Of a stretch of DNA of 17,911 bases, positions 1 to 7,224 are shown piece by piece. The DNA is from Clostridium sp. CAG:1013. Its GTDB lineage: Bacteria; Bacillota; Clostridia; Oscillospirales; Acutalibacteraceae. The notes under the pieces are model-generated. The model was given only the letters and a program-made list of their open reading frames with translations. It ran no database searches and was not told the origin of the DNA. Position 1 is the first letter of the stretch. The number at the start of each line of letters is the position of its first letter. The stretch is taken from NCBI GenBank assembly GCA_000432995.1, contig HF972635.1:15607-33517 (forward strand). The letters run 5' to 3'. Position numbers and translations under genes: made by a program.

Positions 1-868
1 GGACGAGCCCCTGCCCAACCCCTCTGAGATCCCCCTGTATTTCCTGGCCCAGAACGCCCGGAAGTATGTGAAGGTGGTGCTCTCCGGCGAAGGCGCTGAC
101 GAGCTGTTCGGCGGGTATCCCATGTACCTCCAGGGCGGCCACTTCGCCCAGTACACTCGGAAGGTACCCCGCCCTGTGCGGAAATTGGCCGGCGCTGTGG
201 CCAAACGGATGCCTGAATTCAAGGGCAAGCACTTCATCATTCGTGGCGGCATGGAGCCCTATCAGCGGTTTATGCGAGCCAACTACGTGTTCACCGATCC
301 CGCGGAACGGCAGAAATACCTGAAGCGGAAGATCACCTCCAAGCTGCCCGAAGAATACAGTAAGCGCTACTTTGACGAGGTCCAGGGCCTGGACGAGCCC
401 ACTCAGCTGCAGTACGTGGACATGCACACCTGGATGATCTACGACATCCTGCTGAAGGCCGACCGGATGAGCATGGCCAACTCTTTGGAGCTGCGGGTGC
501 CTTTCCTGGACAAGAAGATGCTGGAGCTGTCCTGCCGGATCCCCAGCCGCTACCGGGCCGACTGCGCCACGGAGACCACCAAGAAGGCGCTGCGTTCCGC
601 CGCCTTGAAGCAGCTTCCCGAGGAGACCGCCAAGATGAAGAAGCTGGGCTTCCCGGTGCCTCTGTCCGACTGGCTGCGGGAGGACAAGTACTACAACATG
701 GTGAAGGATTCCTTCCAAAGCGCCACCGCGGAGAAGTTCTTCGTCACCTCGGAGCTGATGAAGCTGCTGAACGACCACAAGGAAGGCAAGGCCAAGAACA
801 TGCAGAAGATCTGGTCCTTCTACTCCTTTATCGTGTGGTACGATCAATTCTTTGGCGAAAACGCCTGA
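1..868 (+). CDS. asnB: Asparagine synthase (glutamine-hydrolysing), C-terminal part; 5' end outside window
   Basis: Only the last 288 codons are present; the reading frame is open to the window edge (first full codon at base 2), so the N-terminal glutamine amidotransferase domain is outside. The visible part is the ATP-pyrophosphatase synthetase domain. It carries the SGEGADELFGGY motif around visible residues 28-39 (base 82 onward), which follows the nucleotide-binding loop, and the later block KADRMSMANSLELRVPFLD that is typical of AsnB. The family makes asparagine from aspartate, ATP and glutamine-derived ammonia in the cytoplasm. A GTG at base 68 is internal, not the start. It is the only + strand gene here, ends in TGA at 866-868, and is followed by a strong terminator. 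Family assignment is firm; which AsnB paralogue this is cannot be told. Confidence 0.95.
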   Translation, partial: DEPLPNPSEIPLYFLAQNARKYVKVVLSGEGADELFGGYPMYLQGGHFAQYTRKVPRPVRKLAGAVAKRMPEFKGKHFIIRGGMEPYQRFMRANYVFTDPAERQKYLKRKITSKLPEEYSKRYFDEVQGLDEPTQLQYVDMHTWMIYDILLKADRMSMANSLELRVPFLDKKMLELSCRIPSRYRADCATETTKKALRSAALKQLPEETAKMKKLGFPVPLSDWLREDKYYNMVKDSFQSATAEKFFVTSELMKLLNDHKEGKAKNMQKIWSFYSFIVWYDQFFGENA

Positions 869-890
869 CACAAATGCTATAAAACCAAAT

Positions 891-928
891 AAAATAAGGG
901 CTTCCCTTTTGGGAGGCCCTTATTTTTT
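891..928. terminator. Bidirectional intrinsic terminator between asnB and the cation transporter
   Basis: Arms at 893-906 and 911-924 pair along 14 bp with one G-T wobble around a TTTT loop. The hairpin is followed by T925-928 on the + strand and preceded by A891-894, which gives a U-tract on the - strand. It sits between two convergent genes, asnB (ends 868) and the transporter (ends 950), and can serve both. Confidence 0.9.
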
Positions 929-949
929 CCACATTTTTCTCAGCGCTTG

Positions 950-2134
950 TTAGGATTCCAGCTCGTTTACGGTACTTTCCCGGTCCACAGTGACCACAGT
1001 GCGGTAATCCGGATCCAGAGTCTTAATGGCTTGATCCACCCGCTCCTTGATCTGCTGGTCGGTCTCCTTCAGGGAGAAAGGCACAGCGATATCAAACACC
1101 ACGTTGGAATGGGTCACGCCCCACACCACACGGAAATCATGCACCGATGCCTGGGGATACACCACCCGCAGCAACTTCCGGACTTGGTCCCGCAGCTTGT
1201 TGGTACGCTCGTCCTCAGTGACAACCGGGTCAAGATGGATGACCAGGTGAATTCCCAGATCCCGCTGAAAGTCCCGCTCGATGTTGTCAATGATGTCGTG
1301 GCTGATGAGAATATCCCGCTCCGCAGGAACCTCGCAATGAACAGAGGCGAAGCATTTGCCTTCTCCGTAGTTGTGGACCGTCAGGTCGTGGATACCGAAA
1401 ATTCCCTCATAGGACAGGATCTTCTCGTAGATGGTCTTGACCAGGTTTTCGTCCGGAGCCATGCCCAGCAGAGGATTACCTGTCTCCATGATCAGCTTCA
1501 CGCCGGACACCACGATGAAGGCAGCCACCGCAAGACCCAGAAAACCGTCCAAATTCAAGTTGGTAAGCTGTGTGATCACTGCCCCCAGCAGAACCACTGA
1601 GGTGGCAATCACGTCGTTACGGCTGTCACTAGAGGTGGCAAACACCGTATCAGAGTGGATGGTTTTCCCCACGCTGCGGTAGAAAAAGCACTGCCACAGC
1701 TTGATGAGAATGGATGCCACCAGCACCGTAATCGTCAACGCGTTAAACTCCGCAGCTTCCGGACTAATGATCTTTTCAATGGAGGTCATGCCCAACTCCA
1801 CACCCAAGAACAGGACAATAAAGGACACGATCACTCCGGAAAGATACTCGATACGGGCATGGCCGAAGGGGTGCTTCTCGTCAGCGGGCTTTCCCGCCAG
1901 CTTAAAGCCCACAAGCATCACAATGGAGGAACCGGAATCCGTCAAGTTGTTCACAGCGTCTGCCATAACCGCCACACTGCCGGAAATAAATCCTGCCACA
2001 AGCTTAATGGCAAACAGCAGCAGGTTTGTGACGATCCCTACCAATCCTGCCACACGACCACTTTTTTCCCGCACGCTAGGCTCGTCCTTTTGGCCGTAGC
2101 CAGGGACAAAAGCCTTCATAATCATATCAAACAA
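950..2134 (-). CDS. Cation diffusion facilitator (CDF) family metal transporter
   Basis: The 394-residue protein has the CDF layout: a short cytoplasmic N-terminus, about six membrane segments between residues 28 and 215, then a cytoplasmic C-terminal region. The metal site is visible as NxxxD in TM2 (N62, D66) and DxxxD in TM5 (D170, D174, within SDSRNDV); the HPFGHAR stretch (88-94) is also family-typical. Such proteins export divalent cations by proton antiport. The N/D-D/D set lacks the His typical of classical zinc exporters, so Mn, Fe or Co are possible; the metal is inference. The C-terminal region looks like two successive beta-alpha-beta domains (about 245-303 and 330-385), longer than one standard CDF dimerisation domain. 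The start is TTG, 9 bases after AGGAG; the first in-frame ATG is too far from it. It follows the fumarase-like gene by 60 bases and may share its transcript. Confidence 0.9.
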   Translation of the reverse strand: MFDMIMKAFVPGYGQKDEPSVREKSGRVAGLVGIVTNLLLFAIKLVAGFISGSVAVMADAVNNLTDSGSSIVMLVGFKLAGKPADEKHPFGHARIEYLSGVIVSFIVLFLGVELGMTSIEKIISPEAAEFNALTITVLVASILIKLWQCFFYRSVGKTIHSDTVFATSSDSRNDVIATSVVLLGAVITQLTNLNLDGFLGLAVAAFIVVSGVKLIMETGNPLLGMAPDENLVKTIYEKILSYEGIFGIHDLTVHNYGEGKCFASVHCEVPAERDILISHDIIDNIERDFQRDLGIHLVIHLDPVVTEDERTNKLRDQVRKLLRVVYPQASVHDFRVVWGVTHSNVVFDIAVPFSLKETDQQIKERVDQAIKTLDPDYRTVVTVDRESTVNELES

Positions 2135-2156
2135 ACAACGTCTCTCCTTCTGTGGA

Positions 2157-2192
2157 AATGTCCGCTTTTCCGGACATTAACTTTCCGGAAAG
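2157..2192 (-). other. Two adjacent palindromes before the CDF transporter gene
   Basis: A perfect 8-bp hairpin (AATGTCCG at 2157-2164, CGGACATT at 2171-2178, 6-base loop) lies next to a 12-base perfect palindrome, CTTTCCGGAAAG (2181-2192). Together they fill most of the gap between the fumarase stop and the transporter SD. No convincing U-tract follows, so this may be an operator or leader hairpin rather than a terminator. Function unknown. Confidence 0.5.
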
Positions 2193-2194
2193 CC

Positions 2195-2725
2195 TTATTT
2201 TACAATGTTGCCCCCCACACTGTCAATGGCCACGATCAGGGGGAAATCCTTCAAAACAAGCCTTTTTACCGACTCGCATCCCAGGTCCTCAAAGGCGATA
2301 ACCTCCGCCTTCTCGATGCACTGGGCTGCCAAGGCACCCGCTCCACCAATGGCGCAGAAATACACCGCACCGTTTCGCTGGATGGCTTCCACCACCTCTG
2401 GGCTGCGCTTGCCCTTGCCGATCATGGCTTTCAAGCCCAAGTCCAGAAAACGAGGAGTGTAGGGATCCATACGTCCGCTGGTAGTGGGACCACAGGAACC
2501 GATAGCCAGTCCCTCCGGAGCGGGAGTGGGTCCGGCATAATAGATGGCGGCTCCTTGCAAGTCGTAGGGAGGCTTCTCCCCTCGGTCCAGCATCTGAGTG
2601 ATCCGCTTATGGGCAGCATCTCGAGAAGTATAGCACACTCCGGAGAGCAGCACCCTCTGCCCTGCCCGCAGCGTGGGAGCAATCTCCCCCAAGTCCTTGG
2701 TGTTTACCCGCAGTGTCTCCGCCAT
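2195..2725 (-). CDS. Class I fumarate hydratase-type hydro-lyase, beta subunit (C-terminal domain protein)
   Basis: The 176 residues match the length and motifs of the beta chain of two-subunit iron-sulfur hydro-lyases (fumarase class I or L-tartrate dehydratase): LLSGVCYTSRDAAHKR near 26-41, IYYAGPTPAP near 61-70, CGPTTSGRMDPYTP at 78-91 and IGKGKR at 102-107. In the family this subunit works with an alpha chain that carries the [4Fe-4S] cluster and reversibly hydrates fumarate to malate. No alpha-chain gene adjoins it, so it must find its partner elsewhere, or the gene is a relic. The start ATG is 2 bases after the VOC gene's stop, and its SD (GGGAG) lies in that gene's last codons, so the two are translationally coupled. 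The substrate cannot be told from the sequence. Confidence 0.85.
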   Translation of the reverse strand: MAETLRVNTKDLGEIAPTLRAGQRVLLSGVCYTSRDAAHKRITQMLDRGEKPPYDLQGAAIYYAGPTPAPEGLAIGSCGPTTSGRMDPYTPRFLDLGLKAMIGKGKRSPEVVEAIQRNGAVYFCAIGGAGALAAQCIEKAEVIAFEDLGCESVKRLVLKDFPLIVAIDSVGGNIVK

Positions 2726-2727
2726 GA

Positions 2728-3117
2728 TTATTTCTCCCAGAAAAACTCAATGTACTCCCCGATGGGACCATAGCAGAATGCGATATGGATGGGAGCTCCG
2801 ATGGCATCAGTATCTTTGGGCTCAATGGCGATCTCGTAGCCAGCCTCACGAACCCGCTCGATCAGCTCGTCCACCTTGGTGGTGGCAAAAGCCAGATGAT
2901 CCAAAGCGCCGCCCCGAGGAGCAGGCGTTTCGCTGCTAAGGATCTCCAAACAGGAGTTATCCCCGCAAGAGATCATCATGTTAGGCCGCTGAGGGTCGCC
3001 CCAGGTCCGTTTGATCTCCAGACCCAAAAGTTCTGTGTAAAATTTTACGGTCTCTTCGTACTGTTCCGCAGTGGGTTTCAGTGCAATGTGATGCACCCCG
3101 TCGATCCATTTGCTCAT
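2728..3117 (-). CDS. VOC superfamily (glyoxalase/bleomycin-resistance fold) protein
   Basis: The 129-residue protein has two beta-alpha-beta-beta-beta halves. The expected metal ligands are visible at the standard places: H10 in GVHHIAL, E58 in CLEIL, H74 in LDHLAF and E124 in GEYIEFF. This makes it a likely metal-dependent lyase, isomerase or dioxygenase-type enzyme such as glyoxalase I or methylmalonyl-CoA epimerase. It is shorter than typical methylmalonyl-CoA epimerases, and the substrate cannot be assigned. The ATG follows a GGGAGG SD by about 7 bases. It lies just after the ftsZ terminator, with only about 30 bases for a separate promoter, so expression may depend on readthrough. It is coupled to the fumarase-like gene that follows. 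Confidence 0.85.
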   Translation of the reverse strand: MSKWIDGVHHIALKPTAEQYEETVKFYTELLGLEIKRTWGDPQRPNMMISCGDNSCLEILSSETPAPRGGALDHLAFATTKVDELIERVREAGYEIAIEPKDTDAIGAPIHIAFCYGPIGEYIEFFWEK

Positions 3118-3146
3118 GGTAAGTCCTCCCTAATGCTTTTATTCGT

Positions 3147-3182
3147 AAAAAAAGGGATGCCGCGTTGGCGCATCCCTTTTTC
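3147..3182 (-). terminator. Intrinsic terminator after ftsZ
   Basis: On the - strand a stem of about 12 bp (GGGATGC paired with GCATCCC, extended by A-T pairs) ends in seven Ts (complement of A3147-3153). It lies 21 bases after the ftsZ stop and closes the cell-wall operon. The run of As on the other side could allow weak + strand activity. Confidence 0.88.
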
Positions 3183-3203
3183 TCACGTATTGGCTATGTG
3201 AAA

Positions 3204-4364
3204 TTACTTCCGATTGAAAATGGACATGATGTCAGTGAAGGTGTCGTCGTCATCGATAACGGCGGGATCTACCCGAGGCTCCTGGCTCCGGGAAGAACGA
3301 GTGGGAGCGGAAGATGCCGCGGAAGGCACATCGCCCAGGAAATCGTCATCGTCCAGATCCATATCCACGTTCAGAGAATCGGCGCCCTTGGCCTTTTCTC
3401 CTTCGGAACCCTGAAAACCAGTGGCGATAACGGTGACGGACATCTCGTCCTCCATGTTCTCGTCGAAGGTGGCACCCCAAATGATGTTGGCGTCCTCGTG
3501 AGCCCGCTCGGTGACGATCTGAGAAGCAGTATCGATCTCGTCCAGAGCAATGTCCGGAGAAGAAGTGATGTTGATGATAACGCCCTTGGCACCGGCGATC
3601 TTGGTCTCCAGCAGGGGGCTGGAAATAGCGGCCATAGCAGCCTGCTCGGCCTTGTCCTTGCCGCTGGCATGGCCCACGCCCATGTGAGCGTAGCCTGCGT
3701 TAGCCATAACGGACTTCACGTCCTCGAAGTCCAGGTTGACGATACCGGGCAGCTGGATCAAGTCAGAGATGCTCTGCACGCCCTGACGCAGCACATCGTC
3801 AGCCACGATAAAGGCGTTGGCCAAGGTGATGCGCTCCTCGCTGACCAGCTTCAAACGCTCGTTGGGGATAACCACCAGGGAGTCCACCTGCTCACGGAGA
3901 GCGGCAATGCCCTTTTCAGCCTGCTCCATACGGCGGCGGCCCTCAAAGGCAAAAGGTTTGGTGACGATGCCAACGGTCAAAGCGCCCTGTTCCCGAGCGA
4001 TCTGAGCCACTTTGGGAGCAGCACCGGTACCGGTACCGCCGCCCATGCCGGCAGTGATGAACACCATGTCGGCATCCTTCAGGGTGTTGGCGATGATCTC
4101 GCGGCTTTCTTCCGCGGCCTTCTCGCCGATCTCGGGCTTGGAGCCGGCGCCCCGGCCCTGGGTCAGCTTTTCGCCGATCTGGATCTTCACAGCAGCCTGA
4201 GAGCGCTGCAAGGCTTGTTTATCGGTATTCATGCACACCAGCTCTACGCTGCGCACACCGGCACTGGCAATACGGTTAACAGCGTTTCCGCCGCCGCCGC
4301 CCACGCCGACTACTTTTATGGTTTGAGGAGTTTCATTGAGCAGGTTGTCAACTTCAAAAGGCAT
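3204..4364 (-). CDS. ftsZ: Cell division protein FtsZ
   Basis: This is the tubulin-like GTPase that assembles the cytokinetic Z-ring at mid-cell. The 386 residues are the usual length. The N-terminal nucleotide loop [14 protein letters not shown] lies near 19-32, the tubulin signature GGGTGTG near 106-112, and the T7-loop region NLDFEDVK near 210-217. A flexible acidic and Ser-rich linker follows residue 315. The C-terminal tail ends [11 protein letters not shown] rather than the common IPxFLR-type peptide that binds FtsA, SepF or ZipA. The ATG is 8 bases after a strong AGGAGG. A probable dedicated promoter lies in the 246-base gap upstream. No ftsA is beside it, and spoIIGA-sigE, which often follow ftsZ in spore-forming Clostridia, are not present downstream in this window. 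Confidence 0.98.
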   Translation of the reverse strand: MPFEVDNLLNETPQTIKVVGVGGGGGNAVNRIASAGVRSVELVCMNTDKQALQRSQAAVKIQIGEKLTQGRGAGSKPEIGEKAAEESREIIANTLKDADMVFITAGMGGGTGTGAAPKVAQIAREQGALTVGIVTKPFAFEGRRRMEQAEKGIAALREQVDSLVVIPNERLKLVSEERITLANAFIVADDVLRQGVQSISDLIQLPGIVNLDFEDVKSVMANAGYAHMGVGHASGKDKAEQAAMAAISSPLLETKIAGAKGVIINITSSPDIALDEIDTASQIVTERAHEDANIIWGATFDENMEDEMSVTVIATGFQGSEGEKAKGADSLNVDMDLDDDDFLGDVPSAASSAPTRSSRSQEPRVDPAVIDDDDTFTDIMSIFNRK

Positions 4365-4610
4365 GATATAGTCCTCCTTGGCTTTTTCGATCTCACAACA
4401 ATCTATTTCGGTTCGTGTAAAGCCCCATGGCGTTACAGTTTTTTCAGAATGTTACATGGTATAATCTATCACTTTTCCGGGAAAATTTCAAGGAAATTCT
4501 TGAAAAAAGCGGCTGTAAAGCGGAAACTTTTCCATCTGTTCACAAGCTATGGAAAATTTCCACAAGACCAGCGCCTCCTGCTTTTAAAAAAACAGTGGTT
4601 TCGGCGGCTG
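4365..4610. other. AT-rich intergenic region between ftsQ and ftsZ
   Basis: This 246-base gap is notably AT-rich for the window and holds no gene I can support. It contains the ftsZ promoter and its palindromes, a repeated GGAAAATTTC (4480-4489, with its first G shared with the palindrome, and 4551-4560), and a CACAAG direct repeat exactly 20 bases apart (4541-4546, 4561-4566). Two DnaA-box-like sites lie at 4536-4544 (7 of 9 to TTWTNCACA) and 4556-4564 (8 of 9). Just after the ftsQ stop, a run of seven Ts on the - strand follows a poor hairpin, so some termination there is possible. Confidence 0.6.
4463..4491 (-). promoter_or_regulatory. Probable ftsZ promoter embedded in palindromes
   Basis: TTGAAA (complement of 4486-4491), a 17-base spacer, then TAGATT (complement of 4463-4468) with a TG two bases before it (extended -10). 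The predicted transcript starts near 4456, leaving a leader of about 92 bases. The -35 forms part of the left arm of the palindrome TTTCAAG/CTTGAAA (4486-4492, 4499-4505). The spacer contains TTTTCC-G-GGAAAA (4473-4485). Confidence 0.6.
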
Positions 4611-5921
4611 TCAGCCTGTAAAGATGGTGTCGGGGATGTCCCCTCCCCGGTCCTGGCTGACAGTGTCCTCGCTGGTTTCTTCCCCAGTGTCATCTGAGGT
4701 GTCGCCACCAGCATCCTGGTCAGTACCGTCAGCGGAACCGCCGTCCTCCGTATTGGCGCTGTCATCACCGCTTCCGTCATCAGAACTGGTGTCGGAATCC
4801 GAGGTATCGTCTCCGCTGTCTCCATCACTGGAGGAGCTTGCGCTGAACGTGCTTTCCAGGCTGGAATTGGTGGCTGTAAAGTAAGCCCGCCTCACTTCGT
4901 TTGCCAGCGAAAGGTCCAGCGTACCGGTATCGTTGGAGTCCAATTCCTCGTAGACAAGACGAATACCGTAATCCACCTTGTAGTCCAAACCGGCTGTGCT
5001 TCCCAGTTCAAACAGAATCCGGTTTTGGTAGTTCATGGTGATATTGTACAAGTCTGTCACATCTAGACTGACGAAATCCCCTGCGGCATTCCATTCGTTC
5101 AGCACCGTGAGGATGGTCTCTAAGGCTTCCTGGTAGTCCTCGTCCTGGGCTTGGACCTGACCGCCCACTTTGGCGTCTGTCAAGGTCACACCCGTCACTT
5201 GCATGATTCCTTCCGCCGGTTCGGAAAGAACTTCCAGGATCTTCCCCTTGCCGCTGACAGCGAACCACTGGCCCCCGCTGGAAATACAGGCTGTTTTCTG
5301 AGCGGCAGTGATGTGGATCTCCAAACCGCTGGGGAAATGCCGTAGGATCTCCGCGTCCTCCACGTAGGGGAGCAGTTCCTCCAAAGCTTGCTCTTTGTCA
5401 TCTGTGGTGAGCAGCGCCAAATTATCTCCCACCTCGTAACCGCACACTTCTAAAATGGCGGACTGCTCATACACCACATCTCCGGTGACCTCGATGGTAC
5501 GCACTTTAAAGAGCAGGAACACACACAGGAACGCTGTGATGGCCACCATGCACACCAAGGTGAACACCAGCAGAAACAGCCGTGCACCTTTGCTGAGAGG
5601 CTTTTTGGGAGCGGGTCTTTCCCGGGCCTGCCGTCTGCGTTCCGAGGGAGGGATTCCTCCCCGGGGATCCGAACGCCGCCGGACTCGTTCTCCTCTCCCA
5701 GGAGGCTCTCGGGAAGGCTGGGCAATGGGCTCCCCTCTGGAAGGACGGGAGCCCGGCCTGCTTCCGGCGGAACGGCCTGTCCTCCTTGTTGTTTCCCGCC
5801 GCCGGGAGGATGTCTGCCTCGGCATCGGTCTCAACCGCGGAGGCTCCTCTCCGGAGCGGGAATTGATATCGATAAACTCATATCCCTCCCAAGGATCCGT
5901 TTGCTTCCTAGTTCGTTTCAC
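4611..5921 (-). CDS. divIB: Cell division protein FtsQ/DivIB with long basic N-terminus and acidic C-terminal tail
   Basis: This is a bitopic divisome protein that bridges Z-ring components and the septal synthase with FtsL. With a GTG start at 5921 it has 436 residues: an Arg/Pro/Ser-rich cytoplasmic region (1-112), one membrane segment (about 115-138), a POTRA-type domain (about 139-210, beginning FKVRTIEVTGD), a beta domain, and a low-complexity tail rich in Asp, Ser and Gly (about 359-436). I chose the GTG because AGGAGG is 7 bases before it; the ATG two codons earlier would be only about 1 base from that SD. Starting upstream at 6026 would overlap murA by 71 bases. With this start it follows murA by 34 bases. 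The membrane-plus-POTRA layout and position between murA and ftsZ support the call; overall identity to FtsQ is low, as is usual. Confidence 0.85.
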   Translation of the reverse strand: MKRTRKQTDPWEGYEFIDINSRSGEEPPRLRPMPRQTSSRRRETTRRTGRSAGSRPGSRPSRGEPIAQPSREPPGRGERVRRRSDPRGGIPPSERRRQARERPAPKKPLSKGARLFLLVFTLVCMVAITAFLCVFLLFKVRTIEVTGDVVYEQSAILEVCGYEVGDNLALLTTDDKEQALEELLPYVEDAEILRHFPSGLEIHITAAQKTACISSGGQWFAVSGKGKILEVLSEPAEGIMQVTGVTLTDAKVGGQVQAQDEDYQEALETILTVLNEWNAAGDFVSLDVTDLYNITMNYQNRILFELGSTAGLDYKVDYGIRLVYEELDSNDTGTLDLSLANEVRRAYFTATNSSLESTFSASSSSDGDSGDDTSDSDTSSDDGSGDDSANTEDGGSADGTDQDAGGDTSDDTGEETSEDTVSQDRGGDIPDTIFTG

Positions 5922-5955
5922 AGCCATCCCTCCTTTCCACATTCCCATTTTTCCC

Positions 5956-7215
5956 TTACTTGGAGTCTTTCTCCACTTCTCGAATCCTGGCACCCAAATT
6001 CGCCAGGTTCCCCGCCAGATCCTCATATCCCCGGCGGATGAATTCCACTCCGTCTACCAGGGTCCTACCCTGGGCCGCCAATCCGGCCACCACCAAAGCA
6101 GCGCCTCCTCGGAGATCGTGGGACATGACCGGCGCTCCCCGGAGCTGTTCCACGCCCTCCACGATGGCCACCTTACCTTCCACCTTGATGTTGGCCCCCA
6201 GACGCTGGAGTCCCTCAGCGTGCTTATAGCGGTTCTCGAAGATATTTTCCACAAAGATGCTGGTTCCCCGGCCCACGGCCGCCATGCTCATCACCACCGG
6301 CTGGGCATCGGTGGGAAACCCAGGATATGGCATGGTGCGAATGTGCCGCACAGCATTCAACCGTCGGGGAGCCATAATGTTCAGGGCACCTCCCAGCTGC
6401 CGCACTTCACATCCCGCCTGCTCAAAGGGAGAAAGCATGGGCAGGATGTGAGTATTGTCCACGTCCCGCAAGGTGATGTTTCCCCCTGTCACTGCGGCAG
6501 CAGCCATGTAAGTCACCGAAGCGATGCGGTCGGGCATCACCGTGTGCTCGCAGCCATACAGCTCCTGCACACCGTCGATGATGACACAGCTCTCCCCCGC
6601 CCCGTAGACTCGACCGCCGCACCGATTCAGGTACGCGGCCAGATCCACAATCTCCGGTTCCCTGGCGGCATTGGCGATCACCGTGGTACCCTTGGAACAC
6701 ACCGCCGCCAGAATCACGTTTTCCGTGGCTCCCACGCTGGGGAAGGACAGAGAAATGTACGTTCCCCGGATCCCCTGGGGCGCCCGGCAGCGAAGGTATC
6801 CGCCCGACTCCTCGATCTCCACTCCCAGCCGCCCCAGGGCGTCCAGGTGGAGGTCAATAGGCCGGGGACCCAGCTCACAGCCGCCGGGGAAACACAGCTC
6901 GGCCTCCCCGCACCGGGCGGCGATAGCCCCCAAAAAGACAATGGAGGACCGCATCTCCCGCATCAGGTCGGGAGGGATCTGGCAGCAGGTCATGGCGTTA
7001 TCCACCACCAGGCTGCTCCCCTCCCAATGACACCGGCTGCCAAGATGCTCCAAAATCCGCACCGCAGTGTCCACGTCGGACAAGTGAGGGCAATTATGTA
7101 GGACGGTCTGCCCTTTGCACAACACGGTGGCTGCCAGCAGCGGCAGGGTACTGTTTTTCGCGCCTTGGATCTTGATCTCCCCGGAAAGTTCCGCGGGGCC
7201 GTCGATGACGATCAT
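5956..7215 (-). CDS. murA: UDP-N-acetylglucosamine 1-carboxyvinyltransferase (MurA)
   Basis: MurA transfers enolpyruvate from PEP to UDP-GlcNAc, the first committed step of peptidoglycan precursor synthesis, in the cytoplasm. From the ATG at 7215 the protein has 419 residues, the usual size. Visible active-site elements are K20-N21 in GAKNS, the catalytic Cys (C113) in PGGCELGPRPIDLHL, which is the fosfomycin target, and the YPGFPTDAQP loop with its Asp. An in-frame ATG at 7248 would add 11 residues but has no SD, whereas the 7215 ATG has GAGGTG 6 bases upstream. Half of that SD lies inside a perfect 10-bp inverted repeat in the murG-murA gap. Firmicutes often have two MurA paralogues; which one this is cannot be told here. 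Confidence 0.97.
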   Translation of the reverse strand: MIVIDGPAELSGEIKIQGAKNSTLPLLAATVLCKGQTVLHNCPHLSDVDTAVRILEHLGSRCHWEGSSLVVDNAMTCCQIPPDLMREMRSSIVFLGAIAARCGEAELCFPGGCELGPRPIDLHLDALGRLGVEIEESGGYLRCRAPQGIRGTYISLSFPSVGATENVILAAVCSKGTTVIANAAREPEIVDLAAYLNRCGGRVYGAGESCVIIDGVQELYGCEHTVMPDRIASVTYMAAAAVTGGNITLRDVDNTHILPMLSPFEQAGCEVRQLGGALNIMAPRRLNAVRHIRTMPYPGFPTDAQPVVMSMAAVGRGTSIFVENIFENRYKHAEGLQRLGANIKVEGKVAIVEGVEQLRGAPVMSHDLRGGAALVVAGLAAQGRTLVDGVEFIRRGYEDLAGNLANLGARIREVEKDSK

Positions 7216-7224
7216 ACAGAACAC

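Noticed and set aside
68..70. GTG as the start of the asnB gene
   Set aside because: The frame is open to the window edge with AsnB-like residues before it, and the GTG lies inside the synthetase domain.
4457..4465. TATAAT with extended TG on the + strand inside the ftsQ-ftsZ gap
   Set aside because: The matching -35 position (AGTTTT) is poor and it would only make antisense RNA to ftsQ. It partly overlaps the better - strand promoter.
3165..4697. A 510-codon open frame on the + strand opposite ftsZ
   Set aside because: It is the complement of a high-GC coding sequence, has no family motifs or SD, and runs through two intergenic regions. The same applies to long antisense frames opposite the fumarase/CDF genes (1655-2773), ftsQ-murA (5455-7101), mraY/PBP (10721-12115) and the PBP (12272-13324).
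5922..6026. N-terminal extension of FtsQ starting at 6026
   Set aside because: It would overlap murA by 71 bases, and none of the upstream ATGs is as well spaced from AGGAGG as the GTG at 5921.
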